Shown here one piece after another: positions 47,403 through 56,391 of a DNA stretch of 64,000 bases. The position numbers and the translations under genes were made by a program. Under the pieces are notes generated by a model. That model was not told where the DNA came from and did not search any database. It was given only the letters and a program-made list of their open reading frames with translations. This DNA is from Telluria mixta (GTDB lineage Bacteria > Pseudomonadota > Gammaproteobacteria > Burkholderiales > Burkholderiaceae_D). Positions within the stretch are counted from its first letter, which is position 1. Every line of letters begins with the position of its first letter. The stretch is taken from NCBI RefSeq assembly GCF_029223865.1, contig NZ_CP119520.1, positions 5,642,001 through 5,706,000 on the forward strand, read 5' to 3'.

Positions 47403-48488
47403 TTATCGTGGTATGGCTTCGCCCTCGACGACGACCGTAACCGGCCGCAGGTCCGCATCCAGGACGACGAGGTCCGCCCAGGCGCCGGGCACGATGCGGC
47501 CGCGCGCCGGCTCGCCGAGGTAATCGGCGGGGTATTCCGACAGGCGGCGCGACGCGTCGGCCACATCCAGGCCGATGGCGACGAGGTTGCGCAGCGCCTG
47601 GTCCATCGTCAGCGCACTGCCGGCCAGCGAGCCGGTGGCAAGGCGCACGCACCCCACGCATTTATAAACGCGCTGGCTGCCCAGCGCGTACTCTCCGTCC
47701 GGCATGCCGGTGGCGGCCGTGGCATCCGTCACGCCGTACAGCTTCGGGATGGCGCGCAAGGCCGCGTGGATGGCACCGGGCGCCACGTGTTCGAGGTCGG
47801 GGATGATCTCGGCGTATTCCGCATGGGCGAGCGCGGCGCCCGCGATGCCCGGCGCGCGGTGCGCGAAGCCGCTCATGCCGTTGAACAGGTGCGTGAATCC
47901 GGCCGCGCCGGCCGCGAGCGCGGCCACGCCATCCGCGTACGTGCCGGCGCTGTGGCCCAGCTGGACGCGGATGCCCAGCGCCGCCAGTTGCGGAATCAGT
48001 TCCAGGTGGCCGGGAATTTCCGGCGCCAGGGTCAGCGCGCGGACGGGCGCCAGAGCATGCCAGGCGCGGATCAGGTCGAGGCTGGCGGGCAGCGTCTCGG
48101 GCGGCTGGGCACCCAGCTTGTGCGGACTGATGAACGGGCCTTCCAGGTGCACGCCGAGCATGCGCGCCGCGCCGGCCGGCCGCGTGGCGATGACGGGGCC
48201 GAGGCTTTCCAGAGCACGGCGGATGGCAGCCGGATGCGCCGTCATCGTCGTGCCCAGCATGGACGTGGTGCCGTGGCGGGCGTGCGCCCGCGCGACCGTC
48301 GCGCCGGCCGACCCGCCCTGCATGATGTCCACGCCCGCCGCGCCGTGCACGTGCAGGTCGACGAAGCCGGGCAGGATCAGTGGACCGCCTGCGCAAGCCG
48401 TATCGGCCTCGATGGCCCCGATCCGCTCCCCGAAGGTGAGGCGGCCGGCGATCCAGCCGTCGGGAGTGAGGATCCGGCCCGTGAGCAT
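47403..48488 (-). CDS. agaA: N-acetylgalactosamine-6-phosphate deacetylase (NagA/AgaA family)
   Basis: A 361-residue cytoplasmic amidohydrolase with metal and active-site motifs DLHVHG, HLEGPF, GHSAGT, THLFNGMSG and VTDATAATGM. It removes acetate from the sugar phosphate made by AgaK. NagA acting on GlcNAc-6-phosphate has the same fold, and the sequence alone does not decide; the surrounding agaS, agaK, agaZ and agaR genes point to GalNAc-6-phosphate. It starts one base after the agaR stop. Confidence 0.82.
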   Translation of the reverse strand: MLTGRILTPDGWIAGRLTFGERIGAIEADTACAGGPLILPGFVDLHVHGAAGVDIMQGGSAGATVARAHARHGTTSMLGTTMTAHPAAIRRALESLGPVIATRPAGAARMLGVHLEGPFISPHKLGAQPPETLPASLDLIRAWHALAPVRALTLAPEIPGHLELIPQLAALGIRVQLGHSAGTYADGVAALAAGAAGFTHLFNGMSGFAHRAPGIAGAALAHAEYAEIIPDLEHVAPGAIHAALRAIPKLYGVTDATAATGMPDGEYALGSQRVYKCVGCVRLATGSLAGSALTMDQALRNLVAIGLDVADASRRLSEYPADYLGEPARGRIVPGAWADLVVLDADLRPVTVVVEGEAIPR

Positions 48489-48489
48489 G

Positions 48490-49257
48490 CTAGTTCGCGA
48501 TGAGCAGTTCGATGCCCAGCTTCTGGAGCCCGTCGCGGTATTCGGCGCTGATGCCGGCATCCGTGATGACGGTGTGGATGCAGTCCAGCTGCGCGATCCG
48601 GTGCAGGCTCACGCGGCCGAACTTCGAGGCATCCGTGAGGACGATGATGCGCTTGGCCCGCTCGACCATCTTGCGGTTCAGACTCGCTTCGGCCTCGTTG
48701 TGCGTGGTGACGCCGAACTGCATGTCCAGGCCGTCGACGCCGAGGAACAACTTGTCGAAGTTGTAGACCTGCAGGCAGGCCTCGGCCTGGCTGCCCTGGA
48801 ACGACAGCGACTGCTTGCGCAGCAGGCCGCCCGTCAGGATCAGGTCGACGCCGGGCGACTCCGCCAGCTCCCAGGCGATGTTGAGTCCATTCGTCGCCAC
48901 CGTCACGTCCTGGGCGTCGCGCAGGTGGCGTGCCAGCGAGATCGTCGTCGTGCCGGAGTCGATGACGATGTTGTCGCCCGGTTCGACGAGCGACGCGGCG
49001 AAGGCGCCGATGCGCTCTTTTTCTTCATGGTGCAACGCATCCTTCTGGCGGATGCTCTGCTCCGGCGGCGGCGTGCGCACGAGGACCGCGCCGCCGTGGC
49101 TGCGCGTGACCAGCCCCTGGCTCTCCAGCGCGGACAGGTCGGTGCGGATGGTGACGGCGGAGACGGCGAGCTGGTCGACGAGGTCGGTCACCTGGACCGA
49201 GCCCTGGCGGGCGAGCGTTTGCAGGATCGATTCGCGGCGTTGGCTGGTGTTTCGCAT
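48490..49257 (-). CDS. agaR: DeoR family transcriptional regulator AgaR
   Basis: A 255-residue regulator with an N-terminal winged helix (RRESILQTLARQGSV to VTIRTDLSALE) and a C-terminal sugar-phosphate sensing domain with DSGTTT and VDGLD motifs. DeoR/AgaR proteins repress amino-sugar genes until a phosphorylated intermediate binds. It lies inside the operon it is expected to control, 36 bp after agaZ. The repeated CGAAAG boxes in the divergent promoter region are candidate sites. Confidence 0.85.
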   Translation of the reverse strand: MRNTSQRRESILQTLARQGSVQVTDLVDQLAVSAVTIRTDLSALESQGLVTRSHGGAVLVRTPPPEQSIRQKDALHHEEKERIGAFAASLVEPGDNIVIDSGTTTISLARHLRDAQDVTVATNGLNIAWELAESPGVDLILTGGLLRKQSLSFQGSQAEACLQVYNFDKLFLGVDGLDMQFGVTTHNEAEASLNRKMVERAKRIIVLTDASKFGRVSLHRIAQLDCIHTVITDAGISAEYRDGLQKLGIELLIAN

Positions 49258-49293
49258 GGTCGCGTGCAGGCAGGCAGTGTGAAAACGCCGAGC

Positions 49294-50610
49294 TTAACAG
49301 ATCGCGGCGGCGCTGCCGACGGGCTGCGCCGTGTTGCGCGTACACGCCCTCATGTACTGCGACAGCACGCGCCCGATCTTGTGCTCGACCAGTGCGCGCG
49401 GCGCCGGATCCAGGCCGCCGTCCACGACGTCCGCGTACTGCTCCGGCAGGTGCTGGCTCAGCAGGGGCAGCGGGATAGTCGTCGCTTCCAGGTTGGCATA
49501 CAGCGTCTCCAGCGCCGCCGCGACGGGCGGCTCGCCCCAGTAATAGCGGCACCGGTCCGACAGCGCATAGCGGCGCAGGATGCGTTGATCGTCGCTGCTG
49601 CCGCGGTAGTGCTTGCGCCAGTGGTCGGGTTTCGCCAGCATCACGTCGTCCAGCACGCGCATCAGGCGCGATGCGTGGCCGACCGGCACCAGTTCATCCT
49701 CGATATGGCACAGCGCCAGCAGCGCTTCGCGCAATGCGAACGTGGCGGCCGGGCCCACTTTCAGGATGGCGAAGTGGTCGCGCACCATGTCGTGCAGGGC
49801 CGGCTCGCGCTGGTAGTCCGTGGAATGCGCTTCGAACACGAGGCCCGGATGACCGGCAATGAAGTCGGACAGCGAGGCCGCGCGGGCAGCGTCGTAGTGC
49901 TGGACGCGGCTCGTGTCGAAGTCGACGCCGGGCTGCACGACCATCGCGACGACGCGGCGCCAGGCCGCATGCAGCCCGGCGTGGAGGAACGCGCGGCAAT
50001 GCACATCGAGGGTGCGCTTTGCCGCGGCCGGTGCCGTCGGTGCGCCCGCATCGTCGAGGTCCGCCTCGCCGCCGGGAATCGGCACTTCCGTCCCGATCAC
50101 GTAGACGGGCGGCGGCAGGCCGGCCGCTTGTGTGGCATCCTCCGCAACGCGTGCAAGCCGCGCCGAGCGCTGTGCCACGATCTCGTCGGGCAACAGGGGC
50201 GGATCGTCAGCACAGCGCATGCTGCAATCGAGGTGGATCTTGTGGAAGCCCGCGCCGGCGTACGCGGCGATCAGCGTCTCCGCATGGGCCATCGCGGTCG
50301 CGGCGTCCAGACCCTGCCACGCGTTGGGACCGAGATGGTCGCCGCCCAGCACGAGCCGCCCGGGCGGGAAGGCCAGGTCGCGCGCGAGGTCGAGGACGTA
50401 GTCGCGGTAGACGGCGGGCGTCATCCCGGTGTAACCGCCGAACTGGTCGACCTGGTTCGACGTCGCTTCCACGAGCAGCAGGGAATCGTGGTCGAGCGCG
50501 ACGCGCATGGCGGCACGCAATACGGCCGGGTGGCTGCAGCAGATGCTGGCCAGGCCGACCCGTTCGCCGCGGCGGTGCGCCTGGATGACTTGCTGGATGG
50601 GTGACGTCAT
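49294..50610 (-). CDS. agaZ: D-tagatose-1,6-bisphosphate aldolase subunit GatZ/KbaZ-like (AgaZ)
   Basis: A 438-residue cytoplasmic protein of the GatZ/KbaZ family, recognised by the N-terminal block GLASICCSHP and by GGDHLGPN, KIHLDCSM and VIGTEVPIPGG. In enteric bacteria it is the non-catalytic partner of a class II aldolase (GatY/KbaY); a tagatose-6-phosphate kinase role has been proposed in other aga loci. No agaY aldolase or separate tagatose-6-phosphate kinase gene is in this window. Its start overlaps the agaK stop (ATGA). Confidence 0.85.
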   Translation of the reverse strand: MTSPIQQVIQAHRRGERVGLASICCSHPAVLRAAMRVALDHDSLLLVEATSNQVDQFGGYTGMTPAVYRDYVLDLARDLAFPPGRLVLGGDHLGPNAWQGLDAATAMAHAETLIAAYAGAGFHKIHLDCSMRCADDPPLLPDEIVAQRSARLARVAEDATQAAGLPPPVYVIGTEVPIPGGEADLDDAGAPTAPAAAKRTLDVHCRAFLHAGLHAAWRRVVAMVVQPGVDFDTSRVQHYDAARAASLSDFIAGHPGLVFEAHSTDYQREPALHDMVRDHFAILKVGPAATFALREALLALCHIEDELVPVGHASRLMRVLDDVMLAKPDHWRKHYRGSSDDQRILRRYALSDRCRYYWGEPPVAAALETLYANLEATTIPLPLLSQHLPEQYADVVDGGLDPAPRALVEHKIGRVLSQYMRACTRNTAQPVGSAAAIC

Positions 50611-51548
50611 GGTTCGCTGTCGTTGAGTTGCTGGCGCAGCAGCAGCGCCGCGCCGCGGGCGCCGCCGGCATCGCCGAAGCGTGGGGGCAGGATGGGCGGC
50701 GCCTGGACGCCGCGCAGGAGGTGGGACTGGACGGCGTCGGGCAGGCGCTCGTACAAGTGCGGCAGGTTCGAGAGGCCGCCGCCCAGCACGATAGCATGCG
50801 GGTCGAACGCGAGCACGATGCCGGCCATCGCTTGGCCGAGCAGGTCGAGGTGGGTGTCCAGCGTGCGCGCGGCGAGCGCGTCGCCCGCATTCGCGCGGGC
50901 GGCCAGCGCCAGCGGTTCCGCGCCGTCGCCGCCGAAGTGGCGGTGCAGCGTGCTCATGCCGGGCCCCGATACATAGCGCTCCGTGCAGCCGGCCTTGCCG
51001 CAGGGGCAGTCCAGCGCCGCCAGGCCGTGGCGCGCCAGCAGCGATGCGGAGACGGACCAGTGGCCCCATTCGCCGGCGATGCCGTTGCGGCCGCGCAGCA
51101 GCTTCCCCCCCGCGCAATAGCCACCGCCGGCGCCGGTGCCGAGGATGGCGCCGAACATCGTCGGCGAGCCGTCCGCCGCGCCGCCCGCGGCTTCACACAG
51201 CGCGAAGCACTGGCAGTCGTTGCCGAATACGACGGGGCGGTCGAGCATGTGCTCCAGCAGCTTGCGCGCCTGGCGGCCATTCAGCGCCGGGACGTTCGTG
51301 CTCAGCTGGCGGCCGCTGAACGTATCCGTGATGCCGGGCAGGCCGATGCCGACCGGGGCGCGGGCACCCAACACCGCGTCGCCGTTGCGCACGAGCGTGT
51401 GAATCGCCTGCGAGAACGCCATGATGTCGTGGCCTGGCGTGGCCACGCGCTCACGGTGGACTTCGCGCAGGGCGGCGTCGAACGAAACGAGTTCGATCTT
51501 CGTGCCGCCGATGTCGATGCCGTGGCAGCCGTCAGGCAGCGTGGTCAT
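50607..51548 (-). CDS. agaK: ROK family amino-sugar kinase, probable GalNAc kinase (AgaK)
   Basis: A 313-residue sugar kinase with the phosphate motif DIGGTKIE, the catalytic aspartate in GNDCQ, the sugar-binding EWGHW, and the zinc motif CPCGKAGCTE of ROK proteins. It phosphorylates the imported sugar at C6 using ATP. This step is needed because import here is by an MFS protein and not by a phosphotransferase system. It overlaps agaS by 17 bp. GlcNAc or glucose kinase activity is a possible alternative; context favours GalNAc. Confidence 0.85.
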   Translation of the reverse strand: MTTLPDGCHGIDIGGTKIELVSFDAALREVHRERVATPGHDIMAFSQAIHTLVRNGDAVLGARAPVGIGLPGITDTFSGRQLSTNVPALNGRQARKLLEHMLDRPVVFGNDCQCFALCEAAGGAADGSPTMFGAILGTGAGGGYCAGGKLLRGRNGIAGEWGHWSVSASLLARHGLAALDCPCGKAGCTERYVSGPGMSTLHRHFGGDGAEPLALAARANAGDALAARTLDTHLDLLGQAMAGIVLAFDPHAIVLGGGLSNLPHLYERLPDAVQSHLLRGVQAPPILPPRFGDAGGARGAALLLRQQLNDSEP

Positions 51549-52674
51549 GGATGGTCACTCCCTGGACGACGCGGTTGACGATCCCGCCGGCGAACGGATT
51601 GTCGGGGCGCAGGTTCAAGCGCACGGATTGCTGCAGCGCATACTGCTGCGCCATCATGAGCCACAGCGGCGCGAGCCATGCGTCCGGCCACGCTGGCGCT
51701 TCGGCGGCAAAATCGCCGCACTGGCCCACCGTCAGCACGTCGGCGGCGATGCCGTCGCGGCGCAGTTCGGCCAGCAGGTCGTCGTCGTAGCGGCGCGCCA
51801 GCGGCTTCGTGCTCGCGAACAGGATCACTTGCGACGTCTCGTCCAGTACGGATTTCGGACCGTGGCGGAAGCCCAGCGGCGACTCGGCCAGGGCGAGGAT
51901 GCGGCCGCCCGTCAGCTCGAGGATCTTCAGCGCCGCTTCTTTAGCCAGTGCTTCGAGCGGGCCGCTGCCCAGGTAGACGACGCGCTGCGCCGGCCGCTGC
52001 GCCAGGCGTGCGACGGACGCGGACCAGTCGGCGAGGGCGCGTTCGCCCAGGTGCGCGAGACGGTCGAGGCGCCCGGCGGCATCCGCGCCGCGCGAGAGGA
52101 CGCACAAGGCGGCCAGCAGCATGCTGGTGAAGCTGCTGGTCATCGCGAAGCCGCGGTCGCAGCTCGCGGGCGGCATCAGCAGCACGCAGGCCGCGGGATC
52201 GCCGGCGGCCTGCGTCGCCAGGCTGCCGGCCGCGTTGCAGGTGATATGCAGGAAGCGCGCGCCGGGGACGACACTGCGCACGAGGTTGACGGCCGCCAGG
52301 CTCTCCGGGCTCTCGCCGCTGCGCGCGAACGACACCAGCAACGTGGGCGCGGCCGGGTCCAGATACAGTTCGTGGTGCGTAAGGAGGCTCGTGGTGGCGA
52401 GCGCGCGTACGTCGGCCGCACACCCGGCATCCAGTTGGGCCGCGGCGATCTCGCCGACATAGGCCGAGCTGCCGGCGCCCGTCAGGATCACGCGCTGGCG
52501 CGGGTCGTCCAGGCAAGGGCCCAGGAAGTCCGCGACGCGCTGGCCCTCCGCGGCGAGGACGCCGGCGAGGGCGCGCCAGACGGCGGGCTGCTGGACGATC
52601 TCCTCCGCGGTTGCAAGGCCGCCGAGGTCGCGCCAGGACTGCGCGTCGCGTTCGAGAAGGGTGGTCATCGTCAT
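51532..52674 (-). CDS. agaS: Galactosamine-6-phosphate deaminase/isomerase (AgaS), SIS domains
   Basis: A 380-residue cytoplasmic enzyme with two SIS domains (first around TGAGSSAYVGE, second around LGSGPLEALAKEAALKI), the layout of AgaS. Family members convert galactosamine 6-phosphate to tagatose 6-phosphate and ammonia. It is the first gene of the aga operon and is preceded by a near-consensus promoter. Two starts are possible, 52674 and 52668; neither has a strong ribosome site. Confidence 0.85.
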   Translation of the reverse strand: MTMTTLLERDAQSWRDLGGLATAEEIVQQPAVWRALAGVLAAEGQRVADFLGPCLDDPRQRVILTGAGSSAYVGEIAAAQLDAGCAADVRALATTSLLTHHELYLDPAAPTLLVSFARSGESPESLAAVNLVRSVVPGARFLHITCNAAGSLATQAAGDPAACVLLMPPASCDRGFAMTSSFTSMLLAALCVLSRGADAAGRLDRLAHLGERALADWSASVARLAQRPAQRVVYLGSGPLEALAKEAALKILELTGGRILALAESPLGFRHGPKSVLDETSQVILFASTKPLARRYDDDLLAELRRDGIAADVLTVGQCGDFAAEAPAWPDAWLAPLWLMMAQQYALQQSVRLNLRPDNPFAGGIVNRVVQGVTIHDHAA

Positions 52675-52697
52675 ATTCGAAAGGTTCGGATAGGGCA

Positions 52698-52726
52698 AGA
52701 TTAGAGCTTATTTTTCGAAATGTCAA
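52698..52726 (-). promoter_or_regulatory. Sigma70-like promoter of the aga operon
   Basis: On the minus strand, TTGACA (52721-52726) and TAATCT (52698-52703) are exactly 17 bp apart, ending 24 bases before the agaS start. A CGAAA box lies in the spacer (52716-52720) and a CGAAAG box begins 4 bp upstream of the -35 (52730), both fitting repression by a DeoR-type protein. Confidence 0.82.
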
Positions 52727-52862
52727 ACACGAAAGATAAATCGAAAGCAAAGTAGTCGTGTTTCGGTATTTTCCCGTATATGTCTTCGATGTCTGCGATG
52801 CTAGTGTCCCACTTTTGCGACATAGCGAAAGTTAGCGCGCTGAATACTCTTTAAAACGAAAG
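52716..52862. promoter_or_regulatory. Array of CGAAA(G) boxes, candidate AgaR sites
   Basis: Within the 308-bp divergent region, boxes CGAAA/CGAAAG occur at 52716, 52730, 52742, 52826 and 52857 in one orientation, with a reverse copy TTTCG at 52761. The first three are spaced 14 and 12 bp. DeoR-family regulators often bind repeated short boxes of this kind, so these are proposed AgaR operators. The whole region is far lower in GC than the genes around it. Confidence 0.55.
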
Positions 52863-52921
52863 AAAAAATCGCGTGAAAACCGGTGATATCGCTATCTTTT
52901 CGCCCGTTCGACGACTTTTTG

Positions 52922-52965
52922 TTGACCCCGTTTGTTTTTGTTTCTACATTAAGAAAAACAAAAAC
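52922..52965 (+). promoter_or_regulatory. Promoter with overlapping inverted repeat for the GH31-TonB receptor genes
   Basis: TTGACC (52922-52927) and TACATT (52945-52950) are 17 bp apart. A perfect inverted repeat, GTTTTTGTTT (52934-52943) and AAACAAAAAC (52956-52965), brackets the -10. It could be an operator or, once transcribed in part, a leader structure. The gene starts 18 bases after the second arm and has no clear ribosome site. Confidence 0.72.
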
Positions 52966-52982
52966 GTAAATCGACAACCATT

Positions 52983-55900
52983 ATGACCATGAGACCTTTT
53001 CGTTTTACTCCTGTCGCTGCCTTACTCGCCCTGACCTGGACGGCCGCCGTTGGCGCCGCCCCGTTGGGCCACCTGAAATCCATCAGCGCCGCCGCCGACG
53101 GCCATACATGGGACATCGTGACGGACCGCGGCGCCCGTGTGCAGGTGGGCCTCCCGCGCCCGGACGTGCTGCACATCCAGGCCAGCCCGACCGCGCAACT
53201 GACGGGGCCGGGCGACAAGGCAGCGCCCATCGTCGTCGGCACGCCTGACAACCAGACCTACGCGCTGGACGAGCATCCCGACCATATCATGCTGAAGACG
53301 GCGGCCCTGATGCTCCGCATCGACCGCAAGCCGCTGCGCTTCTCCCTGTACCGTGCCGGCGAGGCGGCGCCGCTGTGGCGCGAATTGCAGCCGCTCGACA
53401 TCGATGCGAAGCAGGCCATCCAGGTGCTGTCGACGGATGCGGCAGAGCGCTTCTACGGCGGCGGCCAGCAGAACGGGCGCTACGAATTCAAGGGGCGCGA
53501 GCTGGCTGTGTCGTATTCGGGCGGCTGGGAAGAGGGCGATCGCCCGAACCCGGCGCCGTTCCTGCTCAGTTCCAAGGGCTGGGCGATGCTGCGCAATACG
53601 TGGTCGGACGGCAGCTACGACCTGCGCAGCGACGACCAGATCGCGCTGCAGCATGCGGAAGGCCGCTTCGACGCCTATTATTTCGTGGCACCGGACTTGC
53701 GCGGCGCGCTCGCCGGCTACACCGCATGGACGGGCCGCGCGCGCCTGCTGCCGCGCTGGGCGCTGGAATTCGGCGATGCCGACTGCTACAACGACGGCGA
53801 CAACGTCAAGAAGCCGGGCACGGTGCCGCAAGGATGGAGCGACGGCCCGACCGGCAAGACGCCGGACGTGGTCGACAGCGTCGCGAAACGCTACCGCGAG
53901 CACGACATGCCGGGCGGCTGGATCCTGCCGAACGACGGCTACGGCTGCGGCTACACGAATTTGCCGGAGACGGTGAAGGGGCTCGCCGGATACGGATTCC
54001 GCACGGGCCTGTGGACGGAAAATGGCGTCGACAAGATCGCGTGGGAAGTCGGTACGGCCGGCACGCGCGTGCAAAAGCTCGACGTCGCGTGGACCGGCAA
54101 GGGCTACCAATTCTCGCTCGACGCGAACCAGGCTGCGTACGACGGCATCTTGAAGAATTCCGACAGCCGCCCCTTCATCTGGACGGTCATGGGCTGGGCC
54201 GGCACGCAGCGCTATGCCGTCGCGTGGACGGGCGACCAGAGCGCGAGCTGGGACTACATCCGCTGGCATGTGCCCACGCTGATCGGTTCCGGCCTCTCCG
54301 GCCAGGCGTATGCGACCGGCGACGTGGACGCCATTTTCGGCGGGAGCCCGGAGACGTACACCCGCGACCTGCAGTGGAAGAGCTTCACGCCCGTGCTGAT
54401 GGGGATGTCCGGCTGGTCGGCGGCCGAGCGCAAGCATCCATGGTGGTTCGACGAGCCTTACCGCGACATCAACCGGCGCTACCTGAAACTCAAGCTGCGC
54501 CTGACGCCCTACATGTACACGCTGGCGCGCGAGGCCGAGGACAGCGGTGCACCGCTCGTACGCGGCCTGATGTGGGACTACCCGCGCGACCCCGCCGCGT
54601 GGACGGAGAAGTACAAATACCAGTTCATGCTGGGCCGCGACGTGCTGGTGGCGCCCGTCTACCGCAGCCAGGCGGCGAGCGGCGGCTGGCGCAAGGGCAT
54701 CCACCTGCCGCAGGGGACGTGGCTCGATTACTGGGACGGCCACCAGGCGACGGCCGGTGCCGATGGGCGCGACGTCGACCTGCGGGTCACGCTGGACAAG
54801 CTGCCCGTGTTCGTGCGTGCCGGTTCGATCCTCCCGATGTACCCGGAAGTGCTGTACGACGGTCAGAAACCGAAGGACCGTGTGACGTTCGACGTCTATC
54901 CGGTGTCCGGGGACTCCAGCTTCACGTTGTACGAAGACGACGGCAACACGCGCCGTTACCAGCAGGGCGCATCGAGCCGCCAGACGATCCGCATGCATGC
55001 CGCCGGCGCGGATACGGCGGTCGAGATCGGCGCGGTTGACGGGACCTACGCCGGCCAGGAAGCGCGGCGCGGCTACAGCCTGCGCATGCTGGCCGCGAAG
55101 GCGCCCGAGACGGTGCAGGCCGAAGGCCGCACGCTGCCGGTCCGGTCCAGCCTCGCCGCGCTCGATGCGGCCGACGACGGCTGGTTCTTCGACGCGGCCG
55201 ACCGCCGCGGGACCCTGCACGTGAAGACGGCGGCGCGCGACATCCGCTCGGCACTGCGCATCGATGTTCGCGGCGCGCTGGCGGCGCGGCCCGACGATCC
55301 CTTCCCAGCCGCACCGGAAACGGGCCGCGCGGTTCCTGCCGACGCCATCGTCGTCGTCAACCGCCCGGCGGAAGAACCGGGCCATGGCCTGGAGCGCGCG
55401 TTCGACGGCAAGCCGGACACGTGGTTCCGTACCGTTCGCAGCCAGGCCGTGCGCAGCGGCCCGCACGAATGGGTGCTGGGCTTCGCCGAGCGGCGTCTCG
55501 TCGACGGCATCGAGGTCGCGCCGCGCAATGACCCGCACTGGAAGAACGGCCAGGTGCGCGATTATGAAGTCTATGTCGGCGACAGCAACGGCGACTGGGG
55601 CGCACCGGTCGCACACGGACGCCTCCAACTGGCGCAAGGCACGCAGACGATCGCTTTCCCGGCAACGGCCGGCCGGTTGCTGCGCTTCCGCGTGCTGAGC
55701 GTGCACAACCCGGACGGCGACGGGGCCAGCGCGCTCGACCCGATGGTGACGGCGGCCCAGGGACCCGCGCTAGCCAAGGCGTACGACGCGGCGCTGCCGG
55801 CCGACGTCCCGCCGATCGCGGTGTCGGAATTTCACATCCTCGAACACCGCCGCGCCGACGGTCCCGACACGATGGTCTACCTGTCCGACCTCGCACTGCC

Positions 55901-56297
55901 GAAGTCGGCCGCGCGCGACAGGCCTGCGGGCAAGGAGGCCGAACTGCGCATGAACGGCTTGAGGTTCCGCAAGGGTGTAGGTGTCGGACCCGCGAGCCGT
56001 GTCGACTTCAGGCTGGAGGGCGACTGGGACCTCCTGCGGGCCGACCTCGGCGTCGACGACAGCTGCCGGGGCAACGGCGGCCTGCAGTTCCAGGTCTGGA
56101 GCGGATCGAAACTTTTGTACGACAGCGGGCTCGTGACGCCGCCGGCCGTCGTGAAACCCGAGATAGACGTGCGCGGCCTGCATGAACTGAGCCTCCGAAC
56201 GCTGGGCGCGCAGGGCAGGAGTCCCGGCAAGGTCTGCGCCAACTGGGCCAACGCGCGCCTGACGGGCAGTCCGGGCGCCACGGTCACACCGCGCTGA
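52983..56297 (+). CDS. Secreted GH31 alpha-N-acetylgalactosaminidase type enzyme with CBM32-like and NPCBM-like modules
   Basis: A 1104-residue enzyme with a signal peptide (about 1-25). Order: N-terminal sandwich, GH31 barrel with probable nucleophile D380 (FSLDANQ) and acid/base D418 (WTGDQ), C-terminal sandwiches, an F5/8-type C (CBM32-like) module (about 780-920) and a C-terminal NPCBM-like (CBM51) module (about 955-1100). The short catalytic motifs differ from the alpha-xylosidase earlier in the window and resemble the GH31 branch with GalNAc activity. NPCBM domains are known from galactose/GalNAc-acting enzymes. Divergence from the aga operon strongly supports release of terminal alpha-GalNAc. 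Start could also be 52989. Confidence 0.82.
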   Translation: MTMRPFRFTPVAALLALTWTAAVGAAPLGHLKSISAAADGHTWDIVTDRGARVQVGLPRPDVLHIQASPTAQLTGPGDKAAPIVVGTPDNQTYALDEHPDHIMLKTAALMLRIDRKPLRFSLYRAGEAAPLWRELQPLDIDAKQAIQVLSTDAAERFYGGGQQNGRYEFKGRELAVSYSGGWEEGDRPNPAPFLLSSKGWAMLRNTWSDGSYDLRSDDQIALQHAEGRFDAYYFVAPDLRGALAGYTAWTGRARLLPRWALEFGDADCYNDGDNVKKPGTVPQGWSDGPTGKTPDVVDSVAKRYREHDMPGGWILPNDGYGCGYTNLPETVKGLAGYGFRTGLWTENGVDKIAWEVGTAGTRVQKLDVAWTGKGYQFSLDANQAAYDGILKNSDSRPFIWTVMGWAGTQRYAVAWTGDQSASWDYIRWHVPTLIGSGLSGQAYATGDVDAIFGGSPETYTRDLQWKSFTPVLMGMSGWSAAERKHPWWFDEPYRDINRRYLKLKLRLTPYMYTLAREAEDSGAPLVRGLMWDYPRDPAAWTEKYKYQFMLGRDVLVAPVYRSQAASGGWRKGIHLPQGTWLDYWDGHQATAGADGRDVDLRVTLDKLPVFVRAGSILPMYPEVLYDGQKPKDRVTFDVYPVSGDSSFTLYEDDGNTRRYQQGASSRQTIRMHAAGADTAVEIGAVDGTYAGQEARRGYSLRMLAAKAPETVQAEGRTLPVRSSLAALDAADDGWFFDAADRRGTLHVKTAARDIRSALRIDVRGALAARPDDPFPAAPETGRAVPADAIVVVNRPAEEPGHGLERAFDGKPDTWFRTVRSQAVRSGPHEWVLGFAERRLVDGIEVAPRNDPHWKNGQVRDYEVYVGDSNGDWGAPVAHGRLQLAQGTQTIAFPATAGRLLRFRVLSVHNPDGDGASALDPMVTAAQGPALAKAYDAALPADVPPIAVSEFHILEHRRADGPDTMVYLSDLALPKSAARDRPAGKEAELRMNGLRFRKGVGVGPASRVDFRLEGDWDLLRADLGVDDSCRGNGGLQFQVWSGSKLLYDSGLVTPPAVVKPEIDVRGLHELSLRTLGAQGRSPGKVCANWANARLTGSPGATVTPR

Positions 56298-56334
56298 CGC
56301 CACCGCAACCACCACCACTACTACAAGCAAGCGA

Positions 56335-56365
56335 GCAGTCCCTGTCCCGGACGGGGAGGGACTGC
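56335..56365 (+). promoter_or_regulatory. Strong stem-loop between GH31 and TonB receptor genes
   Basis: Nine-base arms GCAGTCCCT (56335-56343) and AGGGACTGC (56357-56365) are perfectly complementary, and the loop contains a further CCC/GGG pairing. There is no T run, so it is not a normal terminator. It lies 37 bp after the GH31 stop and 26 bp before the receptor start, where it could mark an mRNA processing or stability point. Confidence 0.6.
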
Positions 56366-56391
56366 TGTATCCATCGAAAAGGGAGATGAGC

